Assembly (NCBI RefSeq): GCF_000227745.2
Contig: NC_018012.1
Coordinates: 372,001-436,000, forward strand
Reading direction: 5' to 3'
Length of the DNA: 64,000 nucleotides
DNA from: Thiocystis violascens DSM 198
GTDB taxonomy: Bacteria; Pseudomonadota; Gammaproteobacteria; Chromatiales; Chromatiaceae
A program made the translations under genes and the position numbers. Each line of letters starts with the position of its first letter. The stretch's first letter is position 1. The notes under the pieces were generated by a model that was not told the origin of the DNA, did not search any database, and worked only from the letters and a program-made list of their open reading frames with translations. Below, in pieces: positions 9,400 to 17,940 of the stretch.

Positions 9400-10554
9400 A
9401 TGGCCGAAAACGAAAATGGTCAGGAACAAACCGAACAACCGACCGCGAAGCGTCTGCGCGAGGCCCGTGAAAAGGGCCAGGTCGCCCGCTCGCGCGAATT
9501 CAATACCCTGGTGATCCTGATCGCTGGCGGCGTCTTTTTGCTGTTTCTTGGTGGCGATCTTGCCGGGGGCCTGAGTGCGCTGTTGACGGATGCCTTAACG
9601 CTTGAGAGGAGCCTGATTTACGATCCGGGTCTGCTGCTGCCGTATCTGCGCGATCTGATGACCCGCGCACTGCTGATTGTCGCGCCGCTTTTTGTCGTCA
9701 TGATGACCATTGCGATTCTTGGTCCCATCCTGATCGGCGGCGCGAACTTCTCCGCGAAGGCCTTCGCGCCGAAATTCTCGAAACTCAATCCGATTACCGG
9801 AATCAAGCGCGTTTTTTCGGTTCAGGGCTTGATGGAACTGGTCAAGTCGCTCGGTAAGTTCGTTCTGGTGGGTCTGGTCGCCGGCCTGGCGATCAGCGGC
9901 ATTTGGGAGTCGTTGATGCATCTGGGCGAACTGCCGGTGGAGGTCGCGATCACGCGGACGGGAGAGATGGCGGTCAACCTGTTTCTGATCGCGTCGGCCG
10001 CCTTGCTGCTGGTGGCGGCCATCGATGTGCCGTTTCAACTCTACAATCACAACAAACAGTTGAAGATGACGCTTCAGGAGATCAAGGACGAGTTCAAGGA
10101 AAGCGATGGCAAACCCGAGGTCAAGGGACGGATCCGCCAGATGCAGATGGAAATGTCGCGGCGCCGGATGATGTCCGAGGTGCCCAATGCGGATGTCATC
10201 ATCACCAATCCCACCCACTATGCCGTGGCCATCGCCTATGCGGCCGCGACCATGCGCGCCCCGCACCTGCTGGCGAAAGGCGCCGATGACGTCGCGGCGG
10301 CCATCCGCGAACTGGCCGAGACGCATGACATCCCGCGGATCGAGGCGCCCAGGGTGGCGCGCGCGATCTATTTCACCACCGAGATCGGCCAGGAAATCCC
10401 CAACGGACTCTTCGTGGCCGTGGCCCGGCTGCTGGCCTATGTCTACCAGCTCAAGCGCGAGGATCCCGAGGTCGAGATGCCCGACGATCTGCCGGTCCCC
10501 GAGGAGTATCTCGATCCGCGGGTCTCCCGCCAGGCGCGGAGAGAAGCCCGATGA
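9400..10554 (+). CDS. flhB: Flagellar export switch protein FlhB
   Basis: A 384-residue protein with an N-terminal export-gate membrane domain of four helices and a cytoplasmic domain. The self-cleavage motif NPTH is near residue 270 (DVIITNPTHYAVAIAY). Cleavage after Asn, prompted by FliK, switches export specificity from rod/hook to filament. The GTPK-type N-terminus EQTEQPTAKRLREAREKGQVARS is also conserved. The stop overlaps flhA by ATGA. A shortened paralogue of the C-terminal half is encoded at 24337-24654. Confidence 0.97.
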   Translation: MAENENGQEQTEQPTAKRLREAREKGQVARSREFNTLVILIAGGVFLLFLGGDLAGGLSALLTDALTLERSLIYDPGLLLPYLRDLMTRALLIVAPLFVVMMTIAILGPILIGGANFSAKAFAPKFSKLNPITGIKRVFSVQGLMELVKSLGKFVLVGLVAGLAISGIWESLMHLGELPVEVAITRTGEMAVNLFLIASAALLLVAAIDVPFQLYNHNKQLKMTLQEIKDEFKESDGKPEVKGRIRQMQMEMSRRRMMSEVPNADVIITNPTHYAVAIAYAAATMRAPHLLAKGADDVAAAIRELAETHDIPRIEAPRVARAIYFTTEIGQEIPNGLFVAVARLLAYVYQLKREDPEVEMPDDLPVPEEYLDPRVSRQARREAR

Positions 10555-12659
10555 CGACCGTGAGCGACCGTCTCGGCGGTCTTCGCCAGCTTGGTCTCGG
10601 CGTGCCCGTGATGCTGATGGCGCTGCTCGCCATGCTGGTGCTGCCGCTTCCGCCATTCGCGCTCGATCTGCTTTTCACCTTCAACATCGCCTTGTCGCTG
10701 ATCGTGGTCATGGTGGCCGTCTATACGCCGCGACCCGTCGAATTCGCCGCCTTTCCGACAGTTCTGCTGCTGGCGACCCTACTGCGTCTGGCGCTGAACG
10801 TGGCCTCGACCCGCGTCATCCTGCTCTATGGCGGCGAGGGGACGGACGCCGCCGGCCAAGTCATCAAAGCCTTCGGCGAGTTCGTCCTGGGAGGCAATTT
10901 CGCCATCGGTCTGGTGGTGTTCACGATCCTGGTCATCATCAATTTCGTGGTGGTCACCAAGGGCGCGGGGCGGGTGTCCGAAGTCAGCGCCCGCTTTACC
11001 CTGGACGCCATGCCGGGCAAGCAGATGGCGATCGACGCCGATCTGAACGCGGGTCTGATTTCGCAGGAAGACGCGCGCACGCGCCGCGCGGACGTGGCCC
11101 AGGAGGCGGATTTCTACGGCTCCATGGACGGTGCCAGCAAATTCGTGCGCGGGGACGCGGTGGCGGGAATCCTGATTCTCTTCATCAACATTCTTGGCGG
11201 CATCGCGATCGGGACGACCCAGCATGGCATGTCGTTCGGGGATGCCGCGAATGTCTATGTCCTCCTGAGTATCGGCGATGGTCTGGTCGCGCAGATTCCG
11301 GCGTTGCTGCTGTCGTCCGCCACCGCCATCGTCGTCACTCGGGCCAACACCCCCCAGGACATGGGCCAGCAGTTGACCAAGCAACTGCTCTCCAATCCCC
11401 GCGTGCTCTACGTGACTTCGGGTGTCATCGGAATCCTCGGGGTGATCCCGGGAATGCCGAATCTGGTTTTCCTCGGACTGGCCTCGATGCTGGCCGGTGG
11501 CGCCTATCTACAGGGACGCAAACCGCCCGAACCCAGTCCCGATGAGGTGGAACAACTGCCCCCGGGCATGGAACTCCCCGCGCCGGAAGATCGCGATCTG
11601 TCCTGGGACGATGTTCCGCCGGTCGATCTGGTCTCGCTGGAGGTCGGTTATCGCTTGATCCCGCTGGTCGATCGCAGCCAGGATGGGCAACTCATGGGCC
11701 GGATCAAGGGCATTCGACGCAAGCTCTCGCAGGAATTCGGGTTTCTCATTCAGCCAGTGCATATCCGCGACAATCTGGAGCTGGGCCCGAATCAGTATCG
11801 CATCGCGCTGCTGGGGGTGAATGCCGCCGAGGCCGAGGTCTTCCCGGATCGGGAACTGGCGATCAATCCCGGACAGGTCTTCGGGACCGTGGCGGGGACA
11901 CCAACCAAGGATCCGACCTTCAATCTGGACGCGCTCTGGATCGACCCGGCCGATCGGGAATCCGCGCAGGGCGCCGGTTACACCGTGGTGGATGCCGCGA
12001 CGGTCATCGCGACCCATCTGTCGCAGGTGTTTCGGGATAATGCGCATCGTCTGATCGGCTACGAGGAGGTCCAGCACCTGCTCGACCAACTGGCGCGCCG
12101 CTCGCCCAAGCTGGTCGAGAATCTGATTTCCTCCAAGGCCCTGCCGCTTGGGGTCGTCCTGAAGGTGCTGCAGAATCTGCTGGCGGAACAGGTGTCCATC
12201 CGGGATTTGCGGACCATCGCCGAGATCTTGGCGGAACGCGCGGTCAAGAGTCAGGATCCCGCCACCTTGACCGCGGCGGTGCGGGTCGCGCTCTCCCGCT
12301 CCATCGTGCAGGATCTGATCGGTCCGGAGGACGAATTGCCCCTGATCGCCTTGGATCCGGCGTTGGAGCAGATTTTGCATAAGTCGCTGCAAGGCAGTCA
12401 GGGCGAAACCATCGGGATCGAGCCTGGGCTGGCGGAGCGGGTGCAGCGGTCGGTGACCGATGCCGCGCGACGTCAGGAAACGGAAGGAGCGCCCGCGGTG
12501 CTGGTGGTGGCTCCGGAGATTCGTTCCTGGATCGCGAGCTGGCTTCGCGGCGCGGTGCGCAATCTGACTGTCATGGCCTTCACCGAGATCCCGGATAACC
12601 GGCGTATCCGGGTCGTTGCCACCGTGGGCAAGGGCGATACCGCGCAGGCGCGGGCATGA
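10551..12659 (+). CDS. flhA: Flagellar export protein FlhA
   Basis: A 702-residue protein with about eight N-terminal membrane helices (to about residue 320), including the highly conserved VVFTILVIINFVVVTKGAGRVSEVSARFTLDAMPGKQMAIDADLNAGLI loop region, and a large cytoplasmic domain that docks chaperone-substrate complexes and forms a nonameric ring. Full length. It overlaps flhB at the start and is followed after 22 bases by flhF. Confidence 0.97.
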   Translation: MTTVSDRLGGLRQLGLGVPVMLMALLAMLVLPLPPFALDLLFTFNIALSLIVVMVAVYTPRPVEFAAFPTVLLLATLLRLALNVASTRVILLYGGEGTDAAGQVIKAFGEFVLGGNFAIGLVVFTILVIINFVVVTKGAGRVSEVSARFTLDAMPGKQMAIDADLNAGLISQEDARTRRADVAQEADFYGSMDGASKFVRGDAVAGILILFINILGGIAIGTTQHGMSFGDAANVYVLLSIGDGLVAQIPALLLSSATAIVVTRANTPQDMGQQLTKQLLSNPRVLYVTSGVIGILGVIPGMPNLVFLGLASMLAGGAYLQGRKPPEPSPDEVEQLPPGMELPAPEDRDLSWDDVPPVDLVSLEVGYRLIPLVDRSQDGQLMGRIKGIRRKLSQEFGFLIQPVHIRDNLELGPNQYRIALLGVNAAEAEVFPDRELAINPGQVFGTVAGTPTKDPTFNLDALWIDPADRESAQGAGYTVVDAATVIATHLSQVFRDNAHRLIGYEEVQHLLDQLARRSPKLVENLISSKALPLGVVLKVLQNLLAEQVSIRDLRTIAEILAERAVKSQDPATLTAAVRVALSRSIVQDLIGPEDELPLIALDPALEQILHKSLQGSQGETIGIEPGLAERVQRSVTDAARRQETEGAPAVLVVAPEIRSWIASWLRGAVRNLTVMAFTEIPDNRRIRVVATVGKGDTAQARA

Positions 12660-12681
12660 ACGAGCGAACAGGAGCGGACAG

Positions 12682-13896
12682 ATGAATGTACGGCGATATC
12701 GGGCACGGGACATGCGGGATGCGATGCGGCAGGTGCGCGAGCAGCAGGGCGCGGACGCGGTTATTCTTTCCAGCCGCCGGGTCGATGGGATGCTGGAAGT
12801 GGTTGCCGCGCTGGAACCCGCCCCGGCGGCCGATTCCGGCGGTTCAGCGAGCAAATTCGTCCACACCCTCCCCGTCGATCCCGAACTGGCCGCCATGCGT
12901 CGGGAATTATCCGATTTGCGCACGCTCCTGATGCAACAGGGCGCCTTGAGCGAACGCGATCAATGGGCGGTTCGCCATCCCCTGGCCGCCGAGTTCGTCG
13001 AGCGTCTCCAGAAATGCGGCTTCAGCGACAAATTGGCGCGCAGTCTCGCGGGCAGTATTCATGAAGACTCGACGGCCGAGACCGCCTGGTCGCGTCTGCG
13101 CACTCGCCTGTCGGCCTCGATTGCCACGGCCGCGCCCACCGTCCTCGAACAGGGTGGTATGCTTGCGCTGGTGGGATCGACCGGCGTTGGCAAGACCACG
13201 ACCCTGAACCGTCTCGCGCTGCGTCAGATCCGGCGGATGGGCCGCGATTCGGTGATTCTTGCCACGCTTGATCGGCAGCGCATCGGCGCGTACAAACAAT
13301 TGCAGGCCTTTGGTCAGATGGCCGGAATTCCCGTCATGCTGTTGGAAAGCGAACGGGATCTGGTCGCCTTGTCGAACCGTGAGGGAGACGGAAAGCTGGT
13401 GTTGATCGATACCGAGGGACAGGCCGCGCGCGATGCGGCCGAGCGCAATCTGTTCGCCAAGGTGCGTCACCAGATCCCGCTCGAGACCTGGTTGGTGATC
13501 CCGGCAACCCATCAGGCGATGGTGTTGCGGCAAGTGTTGCAGTCGTTTCAGGGGAGCGAACCATCGGCGTTGGTTTTGACGAAGGTTGACGAAGCGGAAC
13601 AATTGGGGGAAACCTTGTCCGTTCTCCTCGAACAGCGTTTGGGTCTGGTGTTTTACAGCGACGGACAGCGGATCGACGAGGACTTCCATAAAACGGATAC
13701 CACCTGTCTCACGCGCCTCGCGCTCCAGGAGCCGGCCCGGCCCGCCGGGATCCTCTTCGAGGACCACGTCGCTCCCGCCGAGCCCGTGCCGCTGAACCGA
13801 GCGCCTTTTGCCTCGCCGCCTCGGAAGCCGCGCGAGACCATGGTCTTGGAGTCGGTGTTGCCTTTCAGGAAAACCGTTCATGCAGCCTCCCATTAG
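12682..13896 (+). CDS. flhF: Flagellar biosynthesis GTPase FlhF
   Basis: A 404-residue SRP-type GTPase that marks the pole for flagellar assembly. The N-terminus MNVRRYRARDMRDAMRQVREQQGADAVILSSRR is typical. The G1 loop GSTGVGKTTTLNRLA is near residue 168, with DTEGQ in place of the usual DTAG and TKVDEAEQLG as the G4/G5 region. ATG 12682 was chosen because GGAGCGG lies upstream and the family N-terminus begins there. The longer frame would run back into flhA. The 3' end overlaps flhG by 17 bases. Found with flhG and fliA in polar flagellates. Confidence 0.95.
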   Translation: MNVRRYRARDMRDAMRQVREQQGADAVILSSRRVDGMLEVVAALEPAPAADSGGSASKFVHTLPVDPELAAMRRELSDLRTLLMQQGALSERDQWAVRHPLAAEFVERLQKCGFSDKLARSLAGSIHEDSTAETAWSRLRTRLSASIATAAPTVLEQGGMLALVGSTGVGKTTTLNRLALRQIRRMGRDSVILATLDRQRIGAYKQLQAFGQMAGIPVMLLESERDLVALSNREGDGKLVLIDTEGQAARDAAERNLFAKVRHQIPLETWLVIPATHQAMVLRQVLQSFQGSEPSALVLTKVDEAEQLGETLSVLLEQRLGLVFYSDGQRIDEDFHKTDTTCLTRLALQEPARPAGILFEDHVAPAEPVPLNRAPFASPPRKPRETMVLESVLPFRKTVHAASH

Positions 13897-14710
13897 GCAC
13901 CGGCCCCTCCTGAGCATCGCGATTGCCAGTGGTAAGGGCGGTGTCGGCAAGACGAACGTTGCGGTCAATCTGGCGGTGTCGTTAGCCAGGCTAGGGCGTC
14001 GCGTGATGCTCTTCGACGCCGATCTCGGTCTGGCGAACGCGGATCTTCTGCTCGGACTGCGCCCCACGAAAAGCTTGCACGATCTGGTCGCGGGGACGGC
14101 GGACACCCTCGAAGAGATTCTTGTCGAAGGGCCGGACGGCCTGCTTCTGGTGCCGTCCGCCTCCGGCATCGGAACCATGGCGAATCTCACGCCAGTCGAG
14201 CATGCCGGGCTGATCCGCGCATTCAGCACCTACGACAAGCCGCTCGATGTCCTGATCGTCGATACGGCCGCAGGCGTGCAGGATTCGGTCACCAGTTTTT
14301 GCAAGGCGGTTCAGCATGTGTTCGTGGTGGTCTGCGACGAGCCGGCTTCCTTGACGGATGCTTATGCCTTGATCAAGGTGCTGCGTCAGGAACATGGCCT
14401 GCGCCGCTTCCGGGTGATCTGCAATATGTTGCGCACTCCGGAATCCGGACGGCGCCTGATGCGCAAACTATCCTCCGTGTGCGCGCAATATCTGCCTGAC
14501 GTGATCCTGGATGCATCGGGTATGATTCCCATGGATGAGCACCTGCGGCACGCCGTGCGGAAACGCGAGCCAGTCGTGAAGCTCTATCCCGGGAGTTTGT
14601 CGGGACAGGCGCTGATCGAGCTGGCCAGACAGGCCAATCGCTTGACGGTGTCCGAGACCGGCATGGGCGGGATCGGCTTTTTTGTCGAGCGGATGCTGCA
14701 AAGTGCCTGA
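13880..14710 (+). CDS. flhG: Flagellar number regulator FlhG (FleN), MinD-like ATPase
   Basis: A 276-residue ParA/MinD-type ATPase that limits flagellar number by acting on FlhF and on the FleQ-type activator. The deviant Walker A motif SGKGGVGKTNVAVNL begins at about residue 16. LFDADLGLANADLLLGL and VDTAAGVQDSVTSFCKA are the further family motifs. ATG 13880 was chosen because the protein then starts just before the P-loop. Its start lies inside the 3' end of flhF, and its stop overlaps fliA (TGATG). Confidence 0.95.
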   Translation: MQPPIRHRPLLSIAIASGKGGVGKTNVAVNLAVSLARLGRRVMLFDADLGLANADLLLGLRPTKSLHDLVAGTADTLEEILVEGPDGLLLVPSASGIGTMANLTPVEHAGLIRAFSTYDKPLDVLIVDTAAGVQDSVTSFCKAVQHVFVVVCDEPASLTDAYALIKVLRQEHGLRRFRVICNMLRTPESGRRLMRKLSSVCAQYLPDVILDASGMIPMDEHLRHAVRKREPVVKLYPGSLSGQALIELARQANRLTVSETGMGGIGFFVERMLQSA

Positions 14711-15456
14711 TGACCACGCATCGCTCCTTGACAGGCTATTCGGGTACCGCTGATCAATCGGAGCAATTGGTGACGGCAAACCTCGAACTCGTGAGACGCA
14801 TCGCCCACCATCTGGCGGCGCGTCTTCCCGCGTCGGTCCAGATCGAGGACTTGGTTCAATCCGGTATGATCGGCTTGATCGAGGCATCCCGTCAGTTTCA
14901 TAGCGGTCAGGGGGCGACCTTTGCCACCTATGCGGGCATTCGCATCCGGGGTGCCATGATTGACGAACTGCGACGTTCCGACTGGACGCCGCGTTCGGTT
15001 CATCGGAACAGCCGCCGGATTGCCGAGGCGATCCAGCAGGTGGAGTCGCGCGAGGGACGGGCGGCAGCGGATCGCGAGATTGCAAGCGAGCTCGGAATCG
15101 CACTCGACGACTATCACACGATGCTTCAGGATTCGGCCAACGCTCAGATTCTTGGATTGGAGGATCTTTTCGGCGAGGATACGGATCCTGATCGCTTGTT
15201 GCCGGGCGGCGGTCCGGGGCCGGGCGAACATTTCGAGCTGGATCGGCTGCGTGACGCGCTGGCTCAGGCGCTCGCGGGTCTGCCTGAAAAGGAACGCCTG
15301 GTGCTTGCGCTGTATTACGACGAGGAACTGAATCTCCGAGAAATCGGCGCCATTCTTGGCGTCACTGAATCGCGTGTGAGCCAGATTCGCAGCCAGGCAC
15401 TCCACCGTTTGCGCGTCCGCCTGAACGAGTGGATTCAGGTTGCAACTGGTTCATAA
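14710..15456 (+). CDS. fliA: RNA polymerase sigma-28 factor FliA
   Basis: A 248-residue sigma-70 family factor. Region 2 is at about 20-90 (VRRIAHHLAARLPASVQIEDLVQSGMIGLIEA and ATFATYAGIRIRGAMIDELR), region 3 follows, and region 4 is at about 190-240 (GLPEKERLVLALYYDEELNLREIGAILGVTESRVSQIRSQAL). It drives late flagellar and chemotaxis genes when FlgM, encoded here at 28112-28417, is exported. It overlaps flhG at the start and is followed by cheY. Confidence 0.96.
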   Translation: MTTHRSLTGYSGTADQSEQLVTANLELVRRIAHHLAARLPASVQIEDLVQSGMIGLIEASRQFHSGQGATFATYAGIRIRGAMIDELRRSDWTPRSVHRNSRRIAEAIQQVESREGRAAADREIASELGIALDDYHTMLQDSANAQILGLEDLFGEDTDPDRLLPGGGPGPGEHFELDRLRDALAQALAGLPEKERLVLALYYDEELNLREIGAILGVTESRVSQIRSQALHRLRVRLNEWIQVATGS

Positions 15457-15490
15457 TCGTTAACCCGGCCAATGCCATTGGGGGCTCCGT

Positions 15491-15877
15491 GTGGATAAAG
15501 GCATGAAAATTCTGATCGTGGACGACTTTTCCACGATGAGGCGTATTATCAAGAATCTGCTTCGCGAACTGGGGTTTAACAACACCATGGAAGCGGACGA
15601 TGGCAGTACCGCGCTGCCGATGTTGAAGAATGGCGGTTTCGATTTTCTGGTGACGGACTGGAACATGCCGAATATGGAGGGGATCGATCTGCTGCGAGCG
15701 GTTCGCGCCGATCCGGCCCTGAAGACGCTCCCGGTCCTGATGGTGACGGCCGAGGCCAAGCGGGATCAGATCGTCGAGGCGGCACAGGCCGGAGTCAACG
15801 GCTACATTGTCAAGCCCTTTACCGCCGAGACGCTCAAGGAGAAGATCGACAAAATCTTCGAGCGCCTTGAAGCCTAG
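15491..15877 (+). CDS. cheY: Chemotaxis response regulator CheY
   Basis: A single receiver domain of 128 residues. The phosphorylated Asp is residue 56 ([17 protein letters not shown]), with the acidic pair DD at 11-12, Thr in MVTAEAKR and Lys in IVKPF. The sequence is of the pseudomonad CheY type. CheY-P binds FliM and reverses the motor. The GTG at 15491 has GGGGG at good distance. An ATG at 15503 would remove four residues, and either is possible. Its partner phosphatase CheZ is disrupted downstream. Confidence 0.95.
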   Translation: MDKGMKILIVDDFSTMRRIIKNLLRELGFNNTMEADDGSTALPMLKNGGFDFLVTDWNMPNMEGIDLLRAVRADPALKTLPVLMVTAEAKRDQIVEAAQAGVNGYIVKPFTAETLKEKIDKIFERLEA

Positions 15878-16468
15878 TGACTTCGAGATCCGAACTGTTG
15901 GTTATTGTGGCCAATCGGGCATCCTAGATGTCCGGCAAGGAATCATCGATGGACAATGACGAAGAAAGCAAGGCATTCGAACTGAGCCTGGCGAGGCAAT
16001 TGGTCGAGCATCTGGAAGCGGGCCATGGAGATCGGGCCGCCGAGGTGGTCCGCCAGTTGAGGATTCCCTACGAACGAGAACTCTTCGAGGAACTCGGCAA
16101 GCTGACACGCGATTTGCACGAGGCGCTGAACAGTTTTCGTGGCGATTCCCGGCTGGTGGAACTCACGCGCGACGAGATTCCGGATGCGAAGGAACGCCTC
16201 GATTATGTCGTCACCATGACGGAGCAGGCGACTCACCGGACGCTCAACGCGCTCGACGAGGGGATGCCGATCGCGGAATCTCTCCATGCCCGCCTGCTGG
16301 AACTCACGGACACCTGGAACCGGTTTCGCCAGCGCGAGTTGTCGGTCGATGAATTCCGCGAATTTGCCCGCGCCCTGGATGTCTTTTTCGCCGCGAGCGG
16401 CGAAGAGACCGAGCGTTTGCGGTCGTTGATGTCCGAAGTCATGATGGCTCAGGATTTTCAGGATCTTA

Positions 16469-17662
16469 GAGGGTGTAGACAAAAATAATTGAGCTGCTAT
16501 TTGTATACCAGTCTACAACTGAGCTGGTGTGCGCTGATGTCGAAAGCTGGTCGTCCCCCCAAGATTCACGAGGCGGAGCAAGCGGTATTGCGTCAAATTG
16601 TCACGGATCGCCCGACCTCCACGCTGTCAGAGATTGCCCGGGAACTCGCGGCACGGACGGGAATCGAGGCTCATGAAGCAACGATTCGCAAGTCCTTGCG
16701 GGAGGCGGGCGTCACGCGCCTCCGGGGCGAGAGTGGTCTCGAGGCGCAAGCGCGCGCAACGCCGCGTCGGTATGGGTATACGGATGCGCATCGTCGCCAC
16801 GACCCCGACCAAAGCTACCCAAGTTGTCTGACCGATGCGGAGTGGGACTTGGTCGCCGCTCTCTTTGAGATGCCGGGCGGGCGGGGTCAACCGCCCCGCG
16901 TGTCGCGCCGGAGCATCCTGGAGGCGTGTTGCTACGTGGTGCGCACGGGGTGCGCGTGGCGGATGCTGCCGCACGATTTCGCGCCTTGGCAGAATGTCTA
17001 CAAGACGTTTCGCCGTTGGAGTGCGGCTGGGAAGTTTGAGCAGATGCATGATCGACTGCGGGGGCAATGGCGCGAACGCGAGGGGCGTGAGATCGCGCCG
17101 ACGGCGGCGGTGCTGGATGCGCAATCGACCCGCGGCTCGCCGCAGGGTGGACCGAGCGGCTTTGATGCGGGCAAGCAGGTCAAGGGGCGCAAGCGCAGCC
17201 TGGTGGTCGATACCTTGGGGTTCGTGTTGGCGGTGAGCGTGGTCGCGGCCAATCTTCAGGACCGCGATGCCGCCTCGGGCGCCGTCGCTGACGCGGCCGC
17301 CAAGTACCCCCAGATCAACACGCTGTTTGTCGATAGCGCCTACGCCGGTCAATTTGCCCAAACCACCGAGCAGACCCACGCGATCCGCGTGGAAGTCGTG
17401 CGCCATCCAGCCAACAAAAGCGTTGGCTCCTGGCACGTGGACGGGGCGCCTGACCGAGTGGTGATCGCCAACGCCGACGGCTTCGTTCCGCTGCCGAAGC
17501 GCTGGGTTGTCGAGCGCACCCATGCGTGGAATGAGCGTGCCCGTCGATTGATCATGCATCATGACCGTCTGCCAGCGGTCTCCGAAACCTGGGTTTGGCT
17601 GGCGGAGGCGCGCATCCTGCTGCGGCGGTTGACCACAACGGTTTGATTTTGTCTACACCCTC
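16469..17662 (+). mobile_element. IS5-family insertion sequence, copy 1 (in cheZ)
   Basis: The element is 1194 bp with perfect 16-bp terminal inverted repeats GAGGGTGTAGACAAAA at 16469-16484 and the complement at 17647-17662. It is flanked by the direct repeat TTA at 16466-16468 and 17663-17665, a 3-bp target duplication of the TNA type known for IS1031-like members of IS5. One transposase gene fills it. Copy 2 (44018-45211) encodes the same 385-codon frame residue for residue, and copy 3 begins at 63749. Confidence 0.96.
16537..17646 (+). CDS. IS5-family transposase with N-terminal helix-turn-helix domain
   Basis: A 369-residue DDE transposase from ATG 16537. An upstream TTG at 16489 would add 16 residues and is less likely. 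Residues about 5-65 form a helix-turn-helix region (GRPPKIHEAEQAVLRQIV, then TIRKSLREAGVTRLR) like that of IS630-type transposases. Then comes the IS5 N-terminal domain (LTDAEWDLVAALF to WQNVYKTFRRW) and the catalytic domain with Asp in VLDAQSTRGS, Asp in FVDSAYAGQF and Glu in WVVERTHAWNERARRL. The Asp, Asp and Glu of the catalytic triad are all present, so the enzyme looks active. Confidence 0.95.
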   Translation: MSKAGRPPKIHEAEQAVLRQIVTDRPTSTLSEIARELAARTGIEAHEATIRKSLREAGVTRLRGESGLEAQARATPRRYGYTDAHRRHDPDQSYPSCLTDAEWDLVAALFEMPGGRGQPPRVSRRSILEACCYVVRTGCAWRMLPHDFAPWQNVYKTFRRWSAAGKFEQMHDRLRGQWREREGREIAPTAAVLDAQSTRGSPQGGPSGFDAGKQVKGRKRSLVVDTLGFVLAVSVVAANLQDRDAASGAVADAAAKYPQINTLFVDSAYAGQFAQTTEQTHAIRVEVVRHPANKSVGSWHVDGAPDRVVIANADGFVPLPKRWVVERTHAWNERARRLIMHHDRLPAVSETWVWLAEARILLRRLTTTV

Positions 17663-17940
17663 TTACCGGGCAAATCATCCGCCGCGTCATCCGCCTGGTG
17701 CACGAGGTCGAGGAAAATCTCGTCGGACTGATTCGCTTGTCCAGCGCTCGCATGGAGCCTGGCAAGGCGGCGAAGCAGGCGGCGCTGGCGAAGGACGCGG
17801 AACATGCCGGTCCGCAGAGTCACGGTCCCATCGTGCCCAATACTCAGGATACGGCTTCGGATGTCGTCAGTGGGCAGGACGACGTGGATGATTTGCTTTC
17901 CAGCCTGGGCTTCTAGCCCGCTGACATCAGGTGATTTTGC

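Larger units (their letters stand above)
15928..17916 (+). pseudogene. cheZ: CheZ protein phosphatase, split by an IS5-family element
   Basis: Two parts form one gene if the IS and one TTA are removed: 15928-16467 (180 codons) and 17665-17916 (83 codons plus stop), 263 residues in all. The join gives MMAQDFQDL-TGQIIRRVIRLV, the CheZ signature. In E. coli numbering (from memory) the catalytic residues are Asp143 and Gln147 of D-L-T-G-Q. The insertion falls between the L and T codons, thus between the two catalytic residues. The tail DDVDDLLSSLGF is the conserved CheY-binding peptide and is now cut off. The present 5' frame adds RGCRQK from the IS and stops at 16486-16488. A second possible start is ATG 15949. 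No other damage is seen, so the event looks recent. Confidence 0.95.

Noticed and set aside
8324-9514. 396-residue + strand frame across fliQ/fliR/flhB
   Set aside because: Out-of-frame shadow of three genes whose products are clear.
10187-11545. 452-residue + strand frame across flhB/flhA
   Set aside because: Frame-shifted reading of two intact genes. The Arg/Pro/Ser-rich sequence has no domain.
16627-17562. 311-residue frame antisense to the transposase, also at 44118-45053
   Set aside because: Present twice only because the IS is present twice. Its composition (His/Arg/Pro) is that of a shadow of the transposase.
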